Source: Hyphomicrobiales bacterium (GTDB taxonomy: Bacteria > Pseudomonadota > Alphaproteobacteria > Rhizobiales > Beijerinckiaceae). From it: 52,898 bases of DNA. The stretch lies in assembly GCA_028290705.1 (NCBI GenBank), contig JAQGJH010000140.1, positions 1 to 52,898 of the forward strand, read 5' to 3'. Under the pieces are notes generated by a model. The model saw only the letters and a list, made by a program, of their open reading frames with translations, did no database searches and was not told the DNA's origin. This document shows positions 27,939 to 34,531 of the stretch, one piece after another; within the stretch, counting starts at the first letter, position 1; each line of letters begins with the position of its first letter. The position numbers were made by a program, and so were the translations under genes.

Positions 27939-29039
27939 TCAGCCTTCCAGTCCGAGTTCTTTGGCCAGTTCGTCGATGCGGCCGAGCGCAGCCTGATCGC
28001 CGGCAAGCGCCTTGCGGGCATTGCCGAGCGCCGCCAGCGCAGATTCCCGTTCGCGCAGCACCGCATAGGCCCGCGTCAGGCGCAGCCATCCCTCGACGTC
28101 GCGGCCATCCTGCTGAAGGCGCGCCGCGAGCCCGTCGACCATGCCGCGGATCGCTGCCTGCTGCTCGTTTTGCGGCATGTCGCGGATCGCCGCTGCGGCG
28201 TCGCGCTCCGGCGGCCGGGTCTCCGGCGGAGTGCCGCCCAGCGCCACGATGCGGGCGCGCACCTCTTCCTGCCAGGGCGCATCGGCGGGCGTCTCGGCCG
28301 ACAATTCCACATAGCCCTGCAGGGCGCCCTGCTTGTCGCCCGCCTGTTCCCGGCCGAGCGCCAGGAAGTAACGGGCCGTCGGGTCGGCGGCGCTGATCTG
28401 CAGCACCCGCTCGAACACAGCCTTGGCTTCCGGCGTCACCGAATCGCCGCTGGCGTAGACGAGCGCCTGCCCCTGAGCTCCGAGCCTCTCGGGCGAGGGC
28501 CCGAGCAGCCGGGCCGTCTCGCCGAAGGCGCGGGCGGCTTCCGGGTATTTGCCGAGCCGCATGTAGACCGGCGCGAGCACTTCCCAGCCGCGTCCATCGT
28601 CCGGATTGGCCGCCAGATGCTGCTCGATCTTGTTGATCGCACTTTGGACGCCAGCCTCCTGCGGGCGGGCGGCGAGCCGTGCCTGAAGGGGCTGGTCGGG
28701 CGTATCCGGATTGCCGATGCGGGCATAGACGCCCAGAGCAATGGCGGGAATGGCGACCAGAGCCACGAGAGCAGCGACCCGGGTGGCGAACAGGGAGCGC
28801 CCCGTGGCCGAGGCCCCGCTAGCCACGTGCAGAAGCCGACGCCCCGCTTCGGCCTTTGCGGCGGCCGCATCGGCGGGGGTCAGAAGCCCAAGCGCCGCGT
28901 CACGGTCGATGTCCTCGACCTGGCTTTCATAAAAGGCGACTTCCGGCGCGCGTCCACCCGCGCCGCGTGCCCGGCCGAGGGGCCAGAGCACTGCGAGCAC
29001 CGCGGCTCCCGTCATCAAGGCGAAGGCAACCCAAACCAT
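27939..29039 (-). CDS. ccmI: Cytochrome c-type biogenesis protein CcmI (CycH)
   Basis: A 366-residue TPR protein that holds apocytochrome c for the CcmFH heme lyase. The N-terminal region has two membrane helices (about residues 2-19 and 88-108) with the [17 protein letters not shown] segment between them. Several TPR-like helical pairs follow (for example [24 protein letters not shown]). It is the first gene of the ccmIEFH run and lies 59 bp downstream of feuQ. Confidence 0.92.
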   Translation of the reverse strand: MVWVAFALMTGAAVLAVLWPLGRARGAGGRAPEVAFYESQVEDIDRDAALGLLTPADAAAAKAEAGRRLLHVASGASATGRSLFATRVAALVALVAIPAIALGVYARIGNPDTPDQPLQARLAARPQEAGVQSAINKIEQHLAANPDDGRGWEVLAPVYMRLGKYPEAARAFGETARLLGPSPERLGAQGQALVYASGDSVTPEAKAVFERVLQISAADPTARYFLALGREQAGDKQGALQGYVELSAETPADAPWQEEVRARIVALGGTPPETRPPERDAAAAIRDMPQNEQQAAIRGMVDGLAARLQQDGRDVEGWLRLTRAYAVLRERESALAALGNARKALAGDQAALGRIDELAKELGLEG

Positions 29040-29050
29040 GCCGCTTCATA

Positions 29051-29077
29051 CCCTTTCGCGGCCCTGCCCGCAAAGGG
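29051..29077 (-). other. Hairpin between feuQ and ccmI
   Basis: CCCTTTCGCGG (29051-29061) can pair with CCGCAAAGGG (29068-29077), with one bulged C and a 6-base loop. No T run follows on the minus strand, so it is not a classic intrinsic terminator. It may be an mRNA processing or attenuation structure between the two gene groups. Confidence 0.35.
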
Positions 29078-29098
29078 CGCAATCTGTCACGCCTCTGC

Positions 29099-30484
29099 TC
29101 ACGCAGCCGGTAACCGAAGCCTCGCGCGCAGGCCGCCCTCCGGGCTGGTGTCCAGCGCGAAGCTGCCGCCGTAGACGGCGGCGAGGTCCGCCACAATGGA
29201 GAGGCCGAGCCCGGAGCCGGGCTTGGTCTCGTCCAGCCGACGACCGCGCGCCACAGCCTCGGCGCGCTGGCTCGCCGAAAGCCCCGGACCATCGTCGTCG
29301 ATCACGATCATGAGAAAGAAGCGATCCGCCTCCGAGCCAGCATCGTCGCGCGACAGGTCGATGGCGATCCGCGACGTCGCCCACTTGCCGGCATTGTCGA
29401 GCAGGTTGCCGATCATTTCCTCGAGATCCTGCCGCTCGCCGCGAAACTTCGCGACATCCTGAACCTGCAGGTCGAAAGCGAGATCGCGCTCGCGATAGAT
29501 CTTCTCGAACGTGCGCACCAATCCCTCGATGGCCGGCACGACGTCCGTGACCGTGCCGATCACGTTGGAGCGCGCCGCCGCCCTCGCCTTGTCGAGATAA
29601 TAGGTCACCTGGTCGCGCATGGTGGCGGCCTGGGCCTTCACCCGCTCGGCCAGCGGGGAGGTTTCGGCGTCGGCCTCGTTGGCGATGACGCTCAGCGGAG
29701 TCTTGAGGGCATGGGCCAGATTGCCGACGTGCGTCCGGGCGCGCTCGACGATCTCGCGGTTGGACGCAATCAACAGATTGAGTTCGTTCGCGAGCGGAGC
29801 CAGATCTGGCGGGAAGCCGCCGCCGATGCGATCGCCCTCGCCTCTCCGGATCGCCGCCACCTCGGATTGCAGCCGCCGCAGCGGTCGAAGCCCCAGCCGG
29901 ACCTGCAGCAGCGTCGAGCCGACCAGCGCGAGGGCCAGCACCAGAAAGGTCGCGGCCAGTGCAAGCCGGAAACGCCCGATGTCTTCCTCGATTTGTTCGG
30001 TATTGGCCGCCACCTGAATGAGGAATCGCCGGTCGTCGTCGACCTCGATGACGCGCTCGACGATGCGCAGCCTTCGGCCGTCCGGACCCGCCGCATAGCC
30101 ACTCCGGTAGCCGCCTTCACGGGCCGCCACACCCAGGTCTTCGAGCCGCGGCAATCTGGAGGCGAAGAGAGATCGGGAGGCCTTGACGGTCGATTGCCCG
30201 GCGTCGATGCGGGTGATCTGCCAATACCAGCCCGACAGGGAGAGTTCGAATTGCGGATCGCCGAGTTGCCCCGGCTCGGTGCGGGTGTCCTCGCCCGGCG
30301 TCGCCACATCGGCCACGATGGCCCGGAGGTAGACGCCGAGGCGGCTGTCGAACGCCTGTTCGGCATTGCGCCGGTAGATCGTCGTGAGGCCGAGGCCGGC
30401 CAGCACCAGCACCACCAGGCTCCAGAAAGCCGCCAGCAGGAACAGCCGCGTGGCGATGCTGCTCGGCGCCCGCGTGCGGAACAT
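29099..30484 (-). CDS. feuQ: FeuQ-like sensor histidine kinase
   Basis: A 461-residue kinase with a first membrane helix at about residues 12-33, a periplasmic domain of about 120 residues, a second helix near 155-175 and a HAMP-like linker. HisKA follows with His258 in NLAHALKTPLSVIANEAD, then an HATPase with LLDNAGKWA, DDDGPGLS and GSGLGLSIV. This H-box variant is typical of the PhoQ/FeuQ group. ATG 30484 is 2 bp after the feuP stop; the frame is open to 30970 but overlaps feuP. In Sinorhizobium FeuPQ governs osmoadaptation and cyclic glucan export, and in R. leguminosarum feuPQ adjoins cycHJKL as here. Confidence 0.78.
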   Translation of the reverse strand: MFRTRAPSSIATRLFLLAAFWSLVVLVLAGLGLTTIYRRNAEQAFDSRLGVYLRAIVADVATPGEDTRTEPGQLGDPQFELSLSGWYWQITRIDAGQSTVKASRSLFASRLPRLEDLGVAAREGGYRSGYAAGPDGRRLRIVERVIEVDDDRRFLIQVAANTEQIEEDIGRFRLALAATFLVLALALVGSTLLQVRLGLRPLRRLQSEVAAIRRGEGDRIGGGFPPDLAPLANELNLLIASNREIVERARTHVGNLAHALKTPLSVIANEADAETSPLAERVKAQAATMRDQVTYYLDKARAAARSNVIGTVTDVVPAIEGLVRTFEKIYRERDLAFDLQVQDVAKFRGERQDLEEMIGNLLDNAGKWATSRIAIDLSRDDAGSEADRFFLMIVIDDDGPGLSASQRAEAVARGRRLDETKPGSGLGLSIVADLAAVYGGSFALDTSPEGGLRARLRLPAA

Positions 30485-30486
30485 GG

Positions 30487-31164
30487 TCAGCCGCCGGTCT
30501 CGCCGCCAGGTGGCGACAGGAGATATCCCAGGCCCCGGACGGTCTGAATGACGTCGACGCCGAGCTTGCGGCGCAAACGCCCGACGAAGACTTCGATCGT
30601 GTTGGAATCGCGGTCGAAATCCTGGTCGTAGAGATGCTCGACCAATTCGGTACGCGAGACGACGCGGCCGGAATGGTGCATCAGATAGGCGAGAAGCCGA
30701 TATTCGTGGGACGTGAGCTTGACGGGCGCGCCATCGACCACGACCCGTCCCGCTTTCGTGTCCAGCCGGACGGGGCCGCAGGTGAGTTCGCTCGTCGCGT
30801 GCCCGGCGGCCCGGCGCAGCAGGGCGCGCAGCCGCGCCAGCACCTCCTCCATGTGGAAAGGCTTGCTGACGTAATCGTCGGCGCCGGCGTCGAACCCCTG
30901 CACCTTGTCGCTCCAGCGATCGCGGGCCGTGAGAATCAGGACGGGCATCAGTTTGCCCGCGCTGCGCCATTGCTCCAGCACGGTGATCCCGTCCTTCTTG
31001 GGCAGGCCGACGTCCAGCACGACCGCATCGTAGGGCTCGCTCTCGCCCAGAAAGTGCCCCTCCTCGCCATCATAGGCGCGATCGACGGCATAGCCGGCCT
31101 GTTCCAGCGCGGTCACGAGCTGCCGGTTGAGATCCCTGTCGTCCTCGACCACCAGCAGTCGCAC
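30487..31164 (-). CDS. feuP: FeuP-like OmpR-family response regulator
   Basis: A 225-residue regulator with Asp51 in AVVLDVGLPKKDG as phospho-acceptor and the segments RAYDGEEGHFLGESEPYDAV and ADDYVSKPFHMEEVLARLRALLRRAAGHA (quoted loosely by position 30-47 and 98-125), which closely resemble FeuP as I know it. The winged helix includes LTSHEYRLLAYLMHHSGRVV and DSNTIEVFVGRLRRKLG. It forms a pair with the downstream kinase (2-bp gap) and lies 18 bp after the PepSY gene. Confidence 0.8.
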   Translation of the reverse strand: MRLLVVEDDRDLNRQLVTALEQAGYAVDRAYDGEEGHFLGESEPYDAVVLDVGLPKKDGITVLEQWRSAGKLMPVLILTARDRWSDKVQGFDAGADDYVSKPFHMEEVLARLRALLRRAAGHATSELTCGPVRLDTKAGRVVVDGAPVKLTSHEYRLLAYLMHHSGRVVSRTELVEHLYDQDFDRDSNTIEVFVGRLRRKLGVDVIQTVRGLGYLLSPPGGETGG

Positions 31165-31182
31165 GTTTTCATTCTCCCCGGT

Positions 31183-31506
31183 TCAACGATCGCGGGCGCT
31201 GAGGCTGTCGCCCGACGCAGCGTCGACATAGACGCGCAAAACCCGGCCGTCCCGCCGGAGCAATGACATCTCATACACCAGCCTGTCGCCCCAGCGACAC
31301 AGGCGGGTGACCAGCGGCTCCGCTTTCGCCTGGCGGGCAGCGTCGCGCAGGAGGTTCATGGGTTCGCGCAGCTTGCGGGAAGCCAGGGCCTCGCGGGTTT
31401 CCGCCGGATTGAGGCAGACGCGTCGTCCGGCTTCCCCTTCGGCGCGCACATGCGCCGGGTGAAGTATGCTCGCAGCCAGCGCGAAGGAGAGAAGCAGGGA
31501 GGTCAT
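31183..31506 (-). CDS. Small periplasmic PepSY-like protein, putative modulator of FeuQ
   Basis: A 107-residue protein with a signal peptide ending near HVRA (residue 22). It has two Cys residues (CLNPAETREAL and LVTRLCRWGDRL) and a C-terminal PepSY-like strand pattern (YEMSLLRRDGRVLRVYVDAASG). It is the first gene before feuP, 18 bp apart. PepSY proteins often sit beside envelope two-component systems, and in S. meliloti a small periplasmic protein, FeuN, inhibits FeuQ. Whether this is the same protein is inference. The start has AGGA about 7 bases upstream. Confidence 0.7.
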   Translation of the reverse strand: MTSLLLSFALAASILHPAHVRAEGEAGRRVCLNPAETREALASRKLREPMNLLRDAARQAKAEPLVTRLCRWGDRLVYEMSLLRRDGRVLRVYVDAASGDSLSARDR

Positions 31507-31530
31507 GGGGGAATCCTGCGGCGGCGCTCG

Positions 31531-31546
31531 TGAACAGGCGATGAAT
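31531..31546 (-). promoter_or_regulatory. Direct repeat upstream of the PepSY-feuPQ genes (possible OmpR-family binding site)
   Basis: On the minus strand TTCA occurs twice, 11 bp start to start, within CATTCATCGCCTGTTCAC. On the plus strand this reads TGAAC (31531-31535) and TGAAT (31542-31546). An 11-bp period is the usual spacing for OmpR/PhoP-type dimers. It lies 25 bp before the PepSY start, directly after the Rz1-like stop codon. Autoregulation by FeuP is inference. Confidence 0.35.
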
Positions 31547-31548
31547 GC

Positions 31549-31842
31549 TCAACGCATAGGCGTCGCCGCCTGCGCCTCGAGAAAAGCCACGAGAGCCGCG
31601 TGGCGATCGGAACATGTCGCGAGCGACAGTCGATCCCGCCCCCAGAAGCGGACGATGGCGCGCGCGTCCAGTCCCTTGATTGGCAGATTAGCGGGCGGGG
31701 TGCAACGGCGGGTCAGCGCCTCGGGAGCCGTCGGCGGAAGCGCCGCCATGACGACCGATGGCGTCGAGCCGGCGCACGACGCCAGTGGCAAGACACTCGC
31801 GAGCAGCGCCGCCCTGCCCGGCCGCAGCAGCATCCACGTCAT
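31549..31842 (-). CDS. Rz1-like outer-membrane lipoprotein (o-spanin)
   Basis: A 97-residue lipoprotein. The signal peptide ends in a lipobox LASC (Cys23), so the mature protein would be lipid-anchored. It starts inside the upstream i-spanin-like gene in a different frame, overlapping its last 155 bp, and then extends beyond it: the classic Rz/Rz1 arrangement. The segment GRDRLSLATCSDRHAALVAFLEA near the C-terminus looks like small lipoproteins found at this place in other alphaproteobacterial phage and GTA clusters. It would fuse inner and outer membranes in the last step of lysis. Confidence 0.68.
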   Translation of the reverse strand: MTWMLLRPGRAALLASVLPLASCAGSTPSVVMAALPPTAPEALTRRCTPPANLPIKGLDARAIVRFWGRDRLSLATCSDRHAALVAFLEAQAATPMR

Positions 31843-32110
31843 CGATCAACTCCTCGAGCTTGCGTTGCAGGAGCGCGTGGCTCCGCTCCATGCGGGCGGC
31901 CTCGGCGCGCGAGGCGGTCAGGGCAGCTTGCGCGGCGTGCGCCTGCTGGGTCGCGGCCTCTCGGATCGCTGCCTCGGCGGCGCTTCGGCCCGCCGCTTCT
32001 CCGCGCTGGAAGGCGGATTGCAGCGATGCGTTCTGCCAGACTGCTCCGGCCACCAGCAGCCCCAAGGCTGTCATCACCGAGAGGGCGAACTTCATCCATC
32101 CGCTGCCCAT
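31688..32110 (-). CDS. Rz-like inner-membrane spanin (i-spanin)
   Basis: A 140-residue protein with one N-terminal membrane helix (about residues 7-25) followed by an alanine/arginine/glutamate-rich coiled coil (about 30-95), the topology of Rz-type spanins. It lies 3 bp after the holin gene and contains the start of the Rz1-like lipoprotein gene in another frame. The C-terminus is low in complexity (arginine/glycine-rich) because the shared bases must also encode Rz1. Partner of the lipoprotein at 31549-31842. Confidence 0.7.
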   Translation of the reverse strand: MGSGWMKFALSVMTALGLLVAGAVWQNASLQSAFQRGEAAGRSAAEAAIREAATQQAHAAQAALTASRAEAARMERSHALLQRKLEELIDDVDAAAAGQGGAARECLATGVVRRLDAIGRHGGASADGSRGADPPLHPAR

Positions 32111-32113
32111 GGC

Positions 32114-32323
32114 TCATCCGATCGCCGTACCGGCGCGGAAGCGGCCCACGATGGCGTTGACGCCGCCGAGCAGAGCCGTGACGGCTGCGCCAAAGCTCGC
32201 CATGTCGTTCGACTTCCAGGCCAGCAGCGCGCCGGCCGCCGACGAGCCGATCACGGCGATCGACGACCAGATCGTCTGCGATGCCCAGAACGGCTTTGTT
32301 TCCATGTTCGTTGGCGTGTCCAT
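32114..32323 (-). CDS. Small membrane protein, probable holin
   Basis: A 69-residue protein with two hydrophobic segments (about residues 18-36 and 44-61) joined by a short charged turn (KSNDMAS) and a basic tail. Between endolysin and spanin genes this topology fits a class II holin. AAGGA precedes the ATG. It would permeabilise the inner membrane to release the endolysin. Confidence 0.7.
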   Translation of the reverse strand: MDTPTNMETKPFWASQTIWSSIAVIGSSAAGALLAWKSNDMASFGAAVTALLGGVNAIVGRFRAGTAIG

Positions 32324-32351
32324 GTGTCAGGTCCTTTTCGGAAGGCATGGC

Positions 32352-32867
32352 TCAGGCGGCCATGATGAGGGCGCGGCTCTCGACGTCTGCGACGCGGCGG
32401 GTCCAGCCACGCCCGAACGAACGAAACGTCTTGAGACGCGCGAGGAAGCGTCGCCTGCGGGCGCAGAGATCGCCGATCAGGATTTTGGTATGCGCTGCGC
32501 GCGCGGCCCTCAGGGTCGCGGGCCCCAGCCGTCCATCCACCGTGACGCGAAGGCTCTTCTGCAAGGCCACGACGGCCGCGCGCGGGCCTGAGTTCACCGC
32601 ATGATCGAACATCACCGCATCGAGCCCTGCCGGCAGATCGTCGCCGCGCACCTCGTCCCAGTAGAGCCGGCGATAAATGGCGCCCGCCTCCGTCCGCTCG
32701 AGCGCTCGGACGTCTTCGCGCCTGACGCCGTGGCCGCGCCAGGCCGCCAGGGTTGCGCGCGTGACGCCGAGGTTCGTCGCGCCACCGGGATCGTCGGGGT
32801 GATCGGCGTAGCCGCCTTCATGGCGCAATGTCAGTCGCAGGCAAGCGTCGAAATTCGATGCTGACAT
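32352..32867 (-). CDS. GH108 N-acetylmuramidase endolysin
   Basis: A 171-residue peptidoglycan hydrolase. It has the GH108 signature LRHEGGYADHPDDPGG with catalytic Glu17 and the following GATNLGVTRATL, then an FDHAVNSGP segment and a PG_binding_3-like C-terminal region (VDGRLGPATLRA). There is no signal peptide, so export depends on the holin. It is the first gene of the lysis cassette, 28 bp before the holin gene. GGAG stands 6 bases before the ATG. Confidence 0.9.
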   Translation of the reverse strand: MSASNFDACLRLTLRHEGGYADHPDDPGGATNLGVTRATLAAWRGHGVRREDVRALERTEAGAIYRRLYWDEVRGDDLPAGLDAVMFDHAVNSGPRAAVVALQKSLRVTVDGRLGPATLRAARAAHTKILIGDLCARRRRFLARLKTFRSFGRGWTRRVADVESRALIMAA

Positions 32868-32869
32868 CG

Positions 32870-34513
32870 CTATCTCCAGGCTCTCAGGGACACGAGGGGG
32901 CCGAGGTCCCAGGGCAAGGTTTCGAAGCCCGGGACCACGGCCGGAAGGGCGATCAAAAAAGTCGCGCCGGGCGTTGCGCGGATCGGCCAGCAGGGCCAGT
33001 TGACGCCGCTGTCATTGGCCGCCCACCTCTGTACGTGGAGCCATCCCGCTTCCGCGTCGATCACGCGCCGGGGCGTATCCTCGAGGTGGTCGTGCTGCAG
33101 TCCGTCGATCAGCACGCGCGGGCATGTGTCGGCGGGATCGATGATCACGGATCCGGTCAACACGCGCATGTAATGACCCAGTGTCAGGGCTTTCGTGCTA
33201 GGACGCGTCGGAGAGAAGACCTGGTAACGGGGGACGCCCTGGATGGTTTTGCCGTTGGTCGTCTGGGATCCGGCGGTCACCATGGCAATGTGAAATTCGA
33301 GTCCGCGCGTCAGAGCCGCGCCCGTTCTGATCTTGCGCGCCAGATCGGCTGCATGGATGTGCAACGCCGCGGCTGTTCCTCCGAAACTCGATGAGTTCAT
33401 CAGAACGCTCGAGTGAAACGCAAGGACGCCGCCGTTCGCGGGGACCAGATAGTTCGGCAGCGTGAAGGCAGCTGCGGTTGCGCCCTGGGGCTCCGGATTT
33501 CCGCAGAAGCGCCCGCCGTCCTCCAGTAAATTCCACCAGGACGCGACGGTGCGCCGGGCATTGACGCGATAGGCGCCGTCGACCTTGCGCAGCATGACTG
33601 GACGGCCGGCTTCGAGCACGCCCTGCTGCAGCGGCGCGCCGTCGACATCACGCAATTGCAACGGCGCTGCATCGGCGCCCGTCAGTTGCAGGGTCGGGGC
33701 CAAGTTGAGAGATGCGGTCGCGCTGGGGACGTGCGGAACGACCCAGAACAGGGCGTTTTCCGGAAGCGGCGCTGAATCGCCGCGACCCAGAACGAAGGCC
33801 GAGGGCGTGCCGCCGGTCATTGTTGCGAGCGGCGACTGGTCGATCATTCCATTCGGGAAAAAGACGCGGCCGGATTGCGGGTCGACGCTCAACGCATCCT
33901 TCCAGGCAGCGCCGTCATGCGAAACCTTGATGCGGAACCTGTCGTCTCCCATCAGGCCCGTTTCGGCCCGTCCGGAATAAGTCGACTGATAGAGCTGCGA
34001 GACTGTTCCGGCGATCCGTTGCCGATTGAGCTTCATCCGCAGGTCGCCCGCGCCTCCCTCCTGCGTCGTGCGCGCCGTGAAGAGAATTCCATCCAGCTTC
34101 GCGGAGAGCGGATTTGCTTCATCTGCCTTGGTGCCGATGCCCGCGAACGCCAGGTTCTGCAATGCGTCGATCTTGTCGAGCAGCGAGATCCAGCGGCGAT
34201 TCTCGAAAATGAAGATCATGGCTCGATCTTCGACGTAGGCGCGCCAGCCCGTGCGCGGGGTGAGGAAGCGCCATGCCCCGTCATCGTGGCAGGCGACATC
34301 GTGATCATGGCCCGCGAAATCGCCCGTGGCATTGCCGCCGACGAGATATCGCGCGCCTGCGACGGGGGTCGCGGGCGGTGAGGCGATGCCGGCGCTGAGC
34401 ACCGACAGCTGGATCGCGGCATCGAGCACCGCCAGGGCCTCGTTGTGCGTGACGTGTTTCTGCGACTGCGCGGCGTCGATCCGCGGCAGTGCGAGACGTG
34501 TGGTCTCGGTCAT
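32870..34513 (-). CDS. DUF2793 domain protein, probable GTA/phage tail-associated protein
   Basis: A 547-residue protein beginning TRLALPRIDAAQSQKHVTHN, the hallmark of DUF2793 proteins found after the g15-type host-specificity protein in alphaproteobacterial phages and GTAs. The first 110 residues form the conserved domain (GWRAYVEDRAMIFIFENRRW). The rest is beta-rich, with low similarity to anything I know, and could be a fibre or receptor-binding part. It is separated by 2 bp from the endolysin gene and by 18 bp from g15. Confidence 0.75.
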   Translation of the reverse strand: MTETTRLALPRIDAAQSQKHVTHNEALAVLDAAIQLSVLSAGIASPPATPVAGARYLVGGNATGDFAGHDHDVACHDDGAWRFLTPRTGWRAYVEDRAMIFIFENRRWISLLDKIDALQNLAFAGIGTKADEANPLSAKLDGILFTARTTQEGGAGDLRMKLNRQRIAGTVSQLYQSTYSGRAETGLMGDDRFRIKVSHDGAAWKDALSVDPQSGRVFFPNGMIDQSPLATMTGGTPSAFVLGRGDSAPLPENALFWVVPHVPSATASLNLAPTLQLTGADAAPLQLRDVDGAPLQQGVLEAGRPVMLRKVDGAYRVNARRTVASWWNLLEDGGRFCGNPEPQGATAAAFTLPNYLVPANGGVLAFHSSVLMNSSSFGGTAAALHIHAADLARKIRTGAALTRGLEFHIAMVTAGSQTTNGKTIQGVPRYQVFSPTRPSTKALTLGHYMRVLTGSVIIDPADTCPRVLIDGLQHDHLEDTPRRVIDAEAGWLHVQRWAANDSGVNWPCWPIRATPGATFLIALPAVVPGFETLPWDLGPLVSLRAWR

Positions 34514-34531
34514 GAAAGGTCCTTCAGAATG

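Noticed and set aside
29051..29077. Intrinsic terminator between feuQ and ccmI
   Set aside because: The stem is good but no T run follows on the minus strand, so it is listed only as a hairpin.
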